From positions 1 through 7,510 of the forward strand of contig NZ_CAJLUB010000094.1 in the NCBI RefSeq assembly GCF_905209685.1: a stretch of DNA of 7,510 nucleotides, given 5' to 3'. A model generated the notes under the pieces. It was not told where the DNA came from, did not search any database, and worked only from the letters and a program-made list of their open reading frames with translations. The number at the start of each line of letters is the position of its first letter. The stretch's first letter is position 1. Shown here in pieces: positions 1 through 5,289 of this stretch. This DNA comes from an uncultured Veillonella sp. GTDB lineage: Bacteria > Bacillota > Negativicutes > Veillonellales > Veillonellaceae. A program made the translations under genes and the position numbers.

Positions 1-53
1 GCGTTTGACTACGAATCAAAAGGCCAGGGGTTCGAATCCCTTCTGGGTCACCA
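1..53 (+). tRNA. tRNA-Arg (anticodon ACG), 5' end cut by the window
   Basis: This is the 3' two thirds of a tRNA. The anticodon stem pairs 4-8 (TTTGA) with 16-20 (TCAAA) around the seven-base loop CTACGAA. That puts the anticodon ACG at 11-13, which reads arginine CGN codons after A34-to-inosine editing. The T arm is 26-42 with the standard TTCGAAT loop. The 3' acceptor strand CTGGGTC is at 43-49, the discriminator base A at 50, and CCA is encoded at 51-53. The D arm and the 5' acceptor strand (expected GACCCAG) lie outside the window. A terminator follows seven bases later, so this is the last gene of its transcript. Confidence 0.93.
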
Positions 54-59
54 AATGAA

Positions 60-90
60 AGCATCACAGCAATGTGGTGCTTTTTTTATT
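60..90 (+). terminator. Rho-independent terminator of tRNA-Arg
   Basis: A nine-base-pair hairpin (60-68 AGCATCACA with 73-81 TGTGGTGCT, one T-G wobble) with the four-base loop GCAA is followed by a run of seven T (81-87). It lies directly behind the CCA end of the tRNA. Confidence 0.9.
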
Positions 91-112
91 TTCAAAAAAA
101 TATTTATCTATT

Positions 113-148
113 AAAAAGACTCTACACATAATTGTGTAGAGTCTTTTA
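113..148. terminator. Bidirectional terminator between tRNA-Arg and the convergent minus-strand operon
   Basis: A perfect 15-base-pair inverted repeat (114-128 AAAAGACTCTACACA with 133-147) has the loop TAAT. The A-rich left foot and T-rich right foot give a T tract on either strand. It most likely ends the minus-strand operon that stops at 196, and it backs up the tRNA-Arg terminator on the plus strand. Confidence 0.88.
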
Positions 149-195
149 GTTTTCATAATTTAAATCTAATTAGATTATGGCTTAAGTGCTTTACC

Positions 196-639
196 TTATT
201 TTAGCTGTTCTGCAGCTACAGCAAGATCTCTCCAGTAGATAGCTTGCATATAACCATATGTATCTGGTTTTAAGGTAATTAATTTAGCTTTAGGTCGTTT
301 TTCCTCACGTAATACTCTGCCTGTACGGGCATCGATGATATTACGTTGTTCTTGAACCCATTGAATCGTATCGGCATCTTGATCAAAGTAATAATGATTT
401 ATATATTCTGTCATATAATATTGAGCACCTTGATGACTATATGTACGAGCTACAATTTCAAATTTATTACCTTCTCCTGCGATGACCTTAACGCGTTGCT
501 CTGCGTAATAATTTTGGCCATTCATACGATATAAGTAGGCATAACCTCTGGCATTCTCTAAATCAGCAATATTAACTGCTTGAGAGGGGAGGATACCTAA
601 GATTGTAAAAGCCGCTGCAATTAATAAACTACGCTTCAT
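196..639 (-). CDS. Exported Tyr-rich protein of unknown function
   Basis: This is a 147-residue protein I do not recognise. Residues 1-21 form a classical Sec signal peptide: MKR, then a hydrophobic stretch (about 5-17), then PSQA with likely signal peptidase I cleavage after Ala21. There is no lipobox Cys and no cysteine anywhere, so a soluble periplasmic or secreted product is likely. The mature part is about 126 residues, hydrophilic, and unusually rich in tyrosine (14, about 11%), with YY pairs in NYYAEQ, QYYMTEY and NHYYF. No membrane segment or catalytic motif is visible; the alternating polar and aromatic pattern suggests a beta-rich fold, which is inference. The start at 639 follows an AAGGAGA ribosome site in the 12-base gap behind the upstream helix-turn-helix gene, so the two form an operon. 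It stops 48 bases before the bidirectional hairpin. Confidence 0.82.
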   Translation of the reverse strand: MKRSLLIAAAFTILGILPSQAVNIADLENARGYAYLYRMNGQNYYAEQRVKVIAGEGNKFEIVARTYSHQGAQYYMTEYINHYYFDQDADTIQWVQEQRNIIDARTGRVLREEKRPKAKLITLKPDTYGYMQAIYWRDLAVAAEQLK

Positions 640-651
640 GTATTCTCCTTA

Positions 652-927
652 TTACTTCGCATGTGGCTGATCAGATTCAGCAACCACATGTACAACTAAT
701 TCTTGATTAGAAGGAATCTGAGCCATGACTACAGGCATTGGTACATTCATAGCTGCTGCAATACCTTTGATCTGGCGCATTGCAACAGGCACTACAGTAC
801 CATCTTCTTGGATATTTTTTTCTAATGCTTCAATTTCAGTAACTGTTAAGCTTGCTTTGTTCGCAAAGTCTTCGATAGATACACCATTAGCTTCGCGATA
901 TTCTTTAATGAAATCTCCGATATACAT
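652..927 (-). CDS. Small XRE-like helix-turn-helix protein
   Basis: This 91-residue protein is the first gene of a two-gene minus-strand operon. Residues 1-68 fit the Cro/C1 (XRE) fold: helix 1 around IGDFIKEYREANG, a helix-turn-helix around SIEDFANKASLTVTEIEALEKN (17-38), and further helices around RQIKGIAAAMNVPMPVVMAQI. The SIEDFA(x)KASLTVTEIEALE pattern is typical of the family's recognition segment. The last 20 residues form a short tail with no effector domain, so it is either a minimal DNA-binding regulator or a degenerate relative. The start at 927 is supported by a strong AGGAGG five bases upstream and by a promoter 30-58 bases upstream. The partner gene for the exported protein begins 12 bases after its stop. 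An autoregulatory role at the divergent promoter region (957-1055) is plausible but not shown. Target and ligand are unknown. Confidence 0.78.
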   Translation of the reverse strand: MYIGDFIKEYREANGVSIEDFANKASLTVTEIEALEKNIQEDGTVVPVAMRQIKGIAAAMNVPMPVVMAQIPSNQELVVHVVAESDQPHAK

Positions 928-956
928 AGATTCCTCCTATTTTTAGATACCTTTAT

Positions 957-985
957 ATTGTAATTAAAAATATCATATATGGCAA
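957..985 (-). promoter_or_regulatory. Sigma70-type promoter of the minus-strand HTH/exported-protein operon
   Basis: Read on the minus strand, TTGCCA (980-985) and TACAAT (957-962) are separated by exactly 17 bases. The predicted start of transcription is near 949-950, giving a leader of about 22 bases before the AGGAGG site and ATG at 927. It lies back-to-back with the riboswitch promoter, 41 bases apart. Confidence 0.72.
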
Positions 986-1026
986 TAGATGAATAAAAGA
1001 TGAATTAATAAAATTACAAAAATAAA

Positions 1027-1055
1027 TTGACTTAATACGATAGTGGTGTTAATAT
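1027..1055 (+). promoter_or_regulatory. Sigma70-type promoter of the cobalamin riboswitch transcript
   Basis: TTGACT (1027-1032), a 17-base spacer and TAATAT (1050-1055) make a near-consensus promoter. Transcription should begin about 1062, roughly 20 bases before the first conserved aptamer bases. This indicates that the riboswitch has its own transcription unit and is not part of a longer upstream message. Confidence 0.8.
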
Positions 1056-1080
1056 TAACTTATAGAAAACATCATATTTG

Positions 1081-1228
1081 GGAATAGGTGCTGAAAAGCA
1101 TAATAGAGAAGCTGGTTAAATGCCAGCACGGTCCCGCCACTGTATGGTCGAGCGAGTCTAAATTAAGTCACTGGGAAACTGGGAAGGCTAGATGAGCGAT
1201 GACGCCGAGTCAGGAGAACTGCCTATTC
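1081..1228 (+). ncRNA. Cobalamin (B12) riboswitch aptamer
   Basis: This senses adenosylcobalamin or a related corrinoid in the 5' part of an RNA. Hallmarks of the family are present in order: the 5' strand AATAGGTGC (1083-1091); a small hairpin GCTGG/CCAGC (1111-1115 with 1123-1127); the core ACGGTCCCGCCACTGTA (1128-1144, including GCCACTG); the CTGGGAAACTGGGAAGGC segment (1171-1188); and the B12 box AGTCAGGAGAACTGCC (1208-1223). The box differs from the usual ...GAGACCTGCC by one base. The closing helix is visible: AATAGG (1083-1088) is fully complementary to CCTATT (1222-1227). An intrinsic terminator at 1277-1308 serves as the likely expression platform, so binding should cause early termination. 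No convincing gene follows. Identification is very sure; the regulated target is unknown. Confidence 0.95.
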
Positions 1229-1276
1229 AACATTCACCATTTGACCTACGAGAGATAGGGAGGAGAAGTTAGTAGC

Positions 1277-1308
1277 TCCTTTTTACGTACCCGTAAAAAG
1301 GATTTTTT
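1277..1308 (+). terminator. Intrinsic terminator of the riboswitch expression platform
   Basis: An 11-base-pair perfect hairpin (1277-1287 with 1292-1302, loop TACC) is followed by six T (1303-1308). Its 5' foot CTCCT (1276-1280) can pair instead with AGGAG at 1261-1265, a plausible antiterminator. The full-length terminated RNA would be about 245 bases. Confidence 0.87.
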
Positions 1309-1480
1309 AGTTCTATACGATTTTTATCAGAGATGATTTAAATTGTATTCAAAAGACCTTAATGTCGATGGCATGGTCATGGTGAATAATACCTTCTTGG
1401 TATTACCAGCATGACATGTGTTATGACTGTTAATATATTTTATGGTAAATGTAGGGCATGCATTTATTCATCATCATCCT
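1309..1480 (+). other. Gene-less stretch downstream of the riboswitch, with an imperfect long hairpin
   Basis: I find no supported gene in these 172 bases, although this is where a riboswitch-controlled gene would be expected. The stretch holds one clear structure: 1372-1393 pairs imperfectly with 1399-1418 around the loop TTCTT. The innermost seven pairs (TAATACC with GGTATTA) are perfect, and the outer CATG/TCATG repeats pair with small bulges. It has no T tract, so it is not a standard terminator. A 13-codon frame (1374-1415, ending TGA) lies within the hairpin but has no ribosome site. The rest is AT-rich with scattered stops in all frames. Confidence 0.55.
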
Positions 1481-1537
1481 AAAAAAGAGGCTGACCCAGG
1501 ATTCTAGTAGTTCGGATTCTGGGTCAGTCTCTTTTTC
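1481..1537. terminator. Very long bidirectional terminator hairpin
   Basis: An 18-base-pair stem (1482-1499 with 1519-1536, one G-T wobble) continues inward for five more pairs (1500-1504 with 1514-1518, two of them wobble) around a nine-base loop. The feet are A5 on the left and T5 on the right, so it can terminate transcripts from either side. It would stop any RNA that reads through the riboswitch terminator, giving a product of about 470 bases, and it separates that unit from the tRNA-Leu unit. Confidence 0.82.
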
Positions 1538-1591
1538 ATTTTCCTATTCTCCTGTTAATTTCTAGTACTTCTAATGTGTATAGTCAATCTA

Positions 1592-1651
1592 TATAATAGA
1601 ACTTTTATTTTTAGGGGATACATGAAATTTAAGTTAATTCTAAAAAAATGA
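1592..1651 (+). other. Promoter-like element with a 9-codon reading frame (vestigial or micro-ORF)
   Basis: A perfect TATAAT (1592-1597; a weak TTCTAA sits 17 bases upstream) is followed by AGGGG (1613-1617) and ATG at 1622. The frame encodes MKFKLILKK and stops with TGA at 1649-1651. The basic-hydrophobic start looks like the first residues of an exported or lipoprotein gene cut short. The stop adjoins the -35 box of the tRNA-Leu promoter. Whether it is expressed cannot be told; it may be the remnant of a lost gene or chance. Confidence 0.25.
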
Positions 1652-1680
1652 TTGACGATGAATTCTATACATGATATTAT
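1652..1680 (+). promoter_or_regulatory. Promoter of tRNA-Leu
   Basis: TTGACG (1652-1657), a 17-base spacer and TATTAT (1675-1680) predict a start near 1687, about nine bases before the mature tRNA 5' end at 1696. Confidence 0.8.
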
Positions 1681-1695
1681 TATTTCAGTTGAGAC

Positions 1696-1780
1696 GCGGG
1701 AGTGGCGGAATTGGCAGACGCACCAGACTTAGGATCTGGCGCCTTACGGCGTGGGGGTTCAAGTCCCTTCTCCCGCACCA
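1696..1780 (+). tRNA. tRNA-Leu (anticodon TAG)
   Basis: This is a complete 85-base class II tRNA. The acceptor stem pairs GCGGGAG (1696-1702) with CTCCCGC (1770-1776), followed by discriminator A1777 and encoded CCA (1778-1780). The anticodon stem CCAGA/TCTGG (1723-1727 with 1735-1739) encloses the loop CTTAGGA, so the anticodon is TAG (1730-1732), reading CTA and other CTN codons. The long variable arm CGCC-TTAC-GGCG (1740-1751), typical of leucine tRNAs, and the GGTTCAAGT T loop are present. It has its own promoter and terminator and appears monocistronic. Confidence 0.97.
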
Positions 1781-1788
1781 ACTTTATT

Positions 1789-1814
1789 GCACCTTTTGAG
1801 GTGCTATTTTTTTT
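1789..1814 (+). terminator. Rho-independent terminator of tRNA-Leu
   Basis: GCACCT (1789-1794) pairs with AGGTGC (1799-1804) around TTTG, followed by eight T (1807-1814). A second small hairpin (GCCTAA 1815-1820 with TTAGGC 1823-1828) follows directly and may back it up. Confidence 0.87.
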
Positions 1815-1894
1815 GCCTAAAATTAGGCTTATTAATGGGCATACATAAGACTAAGCGCTTTTAATTTAGGTACAAACAAGCGTGATTAGTAAGG

Positions 1895-1938
1895 CATAAC
1901 ATAGATAGAAAATTAACTATGCCGTTATGTGTTATAAT
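1895..1938 (+). promoter_or_regulatory. Extended -10 promoter of the mfd operon with an overlapping inverted repeat
   Basis: TGTTATAAT (1930-1938) is a perfect extended -10 element. There is no good -35 box at the expected place (AAATTA, 1910-1915), which fits the extended -10 type. The start should be near 1945, leaving a leader of about 48 bases. Just upstream, CATAACATAG (1895-1904) pairs with CTAT (1917-1920) plus GTTATG (1924-1929), interrupted by a three-base bulge GCC. This ten-pair imperfect inverted repeat covers the -35 region and abuts the -10, where an operator would sit. A regulatory role is inference. Confidence 0.6.
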
Positions 1939-1992
1939 AAATGAGTTAGAACTATTAATTTAAATAATCATAGTAATACTATATGGTGCAGT

Positions 1993-4900
1993 ATGGATAA
2001 TACATTAACACAGCTGCTTTCACAGAACCCATCCTTTGTGGATGGGCTAAACGCATTTCAGCGGAAAGGAAAGTCAGTCATATATGGTCTTAGTGGATCT
2101 CAAAAGAGTTTCCTCTTAAACCAAGCTTTTTCTACGGGTCTTACAAAGCCTGTGGTTATCGTAGTCCATGATAAGGACCATAAAGAGATGTGGGAACGGG
2201 ATTTAGCCTTTTTCTGGCCTAATATTCCTGTCCTATCATTTCCTATAACAGATCATGTGGACTTTACAACGATTGCTCGTAGCCTTGAAGACCAAGGGGC
2301 ACAAATGCGTGCCTTAGCATTGCTAGCATGGCAGGAACCTGCTGTAGTCATTGCGAATGCTGAAGAGGTTACACAGTATGTGGTATCTCCACAATATTTA
2401 AAAGGACAGTCGTTACATTTCTCTTTGAATGATACGATTGAACGCGATACAGCTCTTGAACAGCTCGTTACAATTGGATATGAACGTGTAGACCAGGTGG
2501 AACAACGTGGTCATTTTGCCGTGCGCGGGGATATTTTAGATATATATCCTGTTAATAGTGAACATCCCATACGGATTGAGTTCTTTGGCGATGAAATTGA
2601 TACGTTGCGGTTCTTCTCTGTAGAGAACCAACGTTCCATTGAACAAATTGATTCTTATACAGTGACACCTTTCTTTCTTGGTAAAAGTGATGCAGATTGC
2701 ACCTTATTGTCCTATGTGAAAGAAGGCACTCTTATTTACGATGAGCCTGGTCGTATTCAGGAAGCATTAAAGAAATTCCTTAAGGAAGATCCAACACATC
2801 GTAAAAATCATTGTGACTGGAGTGAATTGCAACGCACTGTAGAAGCGACGAATCAAGTAGCTTTCACATTTATGCAACAACGTTCTATTGGCTTAGCTGG
2901 ATTTACCCCAATTGGTATTCAAGGCAAGACGATGACGAGCTTTGAGCGTCAAATTCCTTTATTAACTGATGAGATTAAACAATGGCATCGTTTAAACCAT
3001 CAAGTTGTATTGGTATTAAATAACCAACAACGAAGAGAAGGGATTGAACGTGCCCTTGAAGGGGAAGGTATTGCCTTTGTTCATAGTGCGGAGTGGATTG
3101 CAAAGCCTAATACGGTAGTTATCTTACAAGGTTTATTGACCGATGGTTTTGAATTACCAAATAGCCATTTAGTAGTTGTTGTAGAAGGTAATATTTACGG
3201 ACAACAAAAACGAAAGCTGCGCAATAAGCCTAAAAAAGGCCAAGAAATCAATTATTTTACGGATTTAACGCCTGGTGACTATGTAGTTCATAGTATGCAC
3301 GGTATTGGTAAGTATATTGGCCTTAAAACGATAGAAACAGAAGGCATTCATCGGGATTATATTGAAATTGACTATGCGGGATCAGATAAACTATTCTTAC
3401 CCGCCAACAATTTAGATCAATTACAAAAGTATATTGGTAATGAAGGTGATGTGCCGCGCATCAATAAAATGGGTGGCCGTGACTGGGCTAAGGTTGTTAC
3501 AAAGGCAAAGAAATCTATTGATGATTTAGCAGATAAGTTAGTTGAACTCTATGCACAGCGTGAAATAACGCAAGGCTTTGCATTCTTGCCTGACCAACCA
3601 TGGCAGCAGGAATTTGAAGATGCATTTCCTTATGAAGAAACGGAAGATCAATTACAAGCAACAGCAGAAATAAAGGCATCCATGGAAAAACCAGTTCCTA
3701 TGGACCGTTTGCTAGCAGGTGACGTAGGCTTTGGTAAAACAGAGGTGGCCATGCGTGCCATCTTTAAGGCTGTTATGAGCGGCAAACAAGTAGCGGTACT
3801 TGTTCCAACTACTGTTTTGGCACAGCAACATTTCCAAACCTTCTTGAACCGTTTTGCTCCATTTGGTGTCAAGGTAGATGTACTCAATCGTTTCCGCAGT
3901 ACAGCAGAGAAAAAACAAGTTCTAAAAGGCGTTGAGGATGGCTCCATTGATGTTCTTATCGGTACACATTCCTTGCTCAATAAAAAGGTTGTCTTTAAAG
4001 ATTTAGGTATGCTCGTTGTAGACGAGGAGCAACGTTTCGGGGTAGCTCAAAAGGAAAAATGGAAAGAGTGGGCCAATAATATTGATGTACTCACCTTGAG
4101 TGCGACCCCAATTCCTCGAACATTACACATGTCTCTCGTTGGTGTTCGTGAAATGTCCGTTATCAATACGCCACCAGAAGAACGCTTGCCGGTTCAAACC
4201 TATGTAGTGGAATATGATATGAACCTCGTGGCCGATGCAATCAAGCGCGAATTGGCGCGTGGTGGTCAGGTTTACTTTGTATATAACCGCGTAGCATCCA
4301 TTAATCATATGGGTGAGTTACTAGCAGAAGCTTTACCAGACTTGCGCTATGCCATTGCTCATGGACAGATGACAGGCCGTCAAATTGAGGAAATCATGAC
4401 TGATTTCTATGAAGGCCATTATGATGTATTATTGTCTACCAGTATCATCGAAACTGGTCTAGATATACCAAATGCGAATACCATCATCATTTATGATGCG
4501 GATCGCTTAGGCTTATCTCAGCTATATCAAATGCGTGGCCGTGTAGGACGTTCTCGTAGACGGGCCTATGCATACTTTATGTATCGACCTGATAAAATGC
4601 TCTCTGAAGCGGCAGAAAAGCGCTTAAAAGCTATTGAAGAATTCACAGAGCTCGGCGCTGGTTTTAAATTGGCTATGCGCGACTTAGAAATTCGCGGTGC
4701 TGGTAACCTCTTAGGTTCACAGCAACATGGCAATATTGCATCTGTCGGCTTTGGTATGTACGTGAGCATGCTTGAAGAAGCCATTGCGAAGGCTCAAAAT
4801 AAAGAGGTTGAACGGGAAGTATCTATTGACCCAGCCATCGACCTAGAGGTAGATGCTTTTATCGACGATGCATATATCAAAGATAGTGCCCGTAAGATTT

Positions 4901-5289
4901 CTGTATATCAACGATTATTACATATTAAATCGAAAGAACAGCTTGATGATATGACGGATGAACTCATCGATCGTTTTGGTACGCCAACAGATCCGGTAGA
5001 TCGTTTGTTACGCATTGCTCAAATCAAAGAACAAGCACGTTTACTGGGCATTAAAAGTATTGTCCGTAGAGGTCAGCAGCTTACCATTCATTGGCATGAC
5101 GATTCCAAGATGGCTGACTGGGATATGGGGGCTGTACGGGAAGATCTCTGGAAGAAGATGAAATTTGCAGATACTAAGCCGGCTACATTATATGTGAGCC
5201 TCAATGGTATGAAAGGTTCTATTTTGACCATTACGGAAGCGGTGATGAAGGCTTTGAGCCAAAAATCATCGTCTAAGGAGGGCCTATGA
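1993..5289 (+). CDS. mfd: Transcription-repair coupling factor Mfd
   Basis: Mfd is an ATP-driven translocase that pushes stalled RNA polymerase off damaged DNA and recruits UvrA for strand-specific excision repair. At 1098 residues it is slightly shorter than the usual 1150-1180 but has every domain. The N-terminal UvrB-like module includes a degenerate Walker A (GLSGSQKS, 32-39) and [10 protein letters not shown] at 177-186. The RNA polymerase-interacting CarD-like domain starts at PGDYVVH (427-433). The RecG-like helicase core has Walker A GDVGFGKT (576-583), DEEQ (677-680), [10 protein letters not shown] (701-710) and QMRGRVGR (846-853). The TRG translocation motif lies at about 886-913 ([20 protein letters not shown]), followed by the C-terminal autoinhibitory domain. 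The start at 1993 has only a weak GGTG ribosome site, but no in-frame alternative lies upstream. The stop overlaps the next gene (ATGA). It is first in the operon. Confidence 0.98.
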   Translation: MDNTLTQLLSQNPSFVDGLNAFQRKGKSVIYGLSGSQKSFLLNQAFSTGLTKPVVIVVHDKDHKEMWERDLAFFWPNIPVLSFPITDHVDFTTIARSLEDQGAQMRALALLAWQEPAVVIANAEEVTQYVVSPQYLKGQSLHFSLNDTIERDTALEQLVTIGYERVDQVEQRGHFAVRGDILDIYPVNSEHPIRIEFFGDEIDTLRFFSVENQRSIEQIDSYTVTPFFLGKSDADCTLLSYVKEGTLIYDEPGRIQEALKKFLKEDPTHRKNHCDWSELQRTVEATNQVAFTFMQQRSIGLAGFTPIGIQGKTMTSFERQIPLLTDEIKQWHRLNHQVVLVLNNQQRREGIERALEGEGIAFVHSAEWIAKPNTVVILQGLLTDGFELPNSHLVVVVEGNIYGQQKRKLRNKPKKGQEINYFTDLTPGDYVVHSMHGIGKYIGLKTIETEGIHRDYIEIDYAGSDKLFLPANNLDQLQKYIGNEGDVPRINKMGGRDWAKVVTKAKKSIDDLADKLVELYAQREITQGFAFLPDQPWQQEFEDAFPYEETEDQLQATAEIKASMEKPVPMDRLLAGDVGFGKTEVAMRAIFKAVMSGKQVAVLVPTTVLAQQHFQTFLNRFAPFGVKVDVLNRFRSTAEKKQVLKGVEDGSIDVLIGTHSLLNKKVVFKDLGMLVVDEEQRFGVAQKEKWKEWANNIDVLTLSATPIPRTLHMSLVGVREMSVINTPPEERLPVQTYVVEYDMNLVADAIKRELARGGQVYFVYNRVASINHMGELLAEALPDLRYAIAHGQMTGRQIEEIMTDFYEGHYDVLLSTSIIETGLDIPNANTIIIYDADRLGLSQLYQMRGRVGRSRRRAYAYFMYRPDKMLSEAAEKRLKAIEEFTELGAGFKLAMRDLEIRGAGNLLGSQQHGNIASVGFGMYVSMLEEAIAKAQNKEVEREVSIDPAIDLEVDAFIDDAYIKDSARKISVYQRLLHIKSKEQLDDMTDELIDRFGTPTDPVDRLLRIAQIKEQARLLGIKSIVRRGQQLTIHWHDDSKMADWDMGAVREDLWKKMKFADTKPATLYVSLNGMKGSILTITEAVMKALSQKSSSKEGL

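Noticed and set aside
346..534. 62-codon plus-strand open frame with hydrophobic product
   Set aside because: It is the reverse-strand shadow of the exported-protein gene, without ribosome site or promoter.
725..946. 73-codon plus-strand open frame
   Set aside because: It lies antisense to the HTH gene, which has a better ribosome site, a promoter and a recognisable fold; its start lacks a ribosome site.
1258..1265. GGGAGGAG as a ribosome binding site after the B12 box
   Set aside because: No start codon follows at a usable distance; it fits better as one strand of an antiterminator with CTCCT at 1276-1280.
1458..1565. 35-codon frame starting MHLFIIIL as a possible riboswitch-controlled gene
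   Set aside because: It runs straight through the long terminator hairpin; the downstream part is low-complexity Ser-rich from that stem, and the AGGG is only one base from the ATG.
3648..3980. 110-codon minus-strand frame within mfd
   Set aside because: It is a shadow of the conserved helicase core, whose Walker A motif is encoded on the other strand here.
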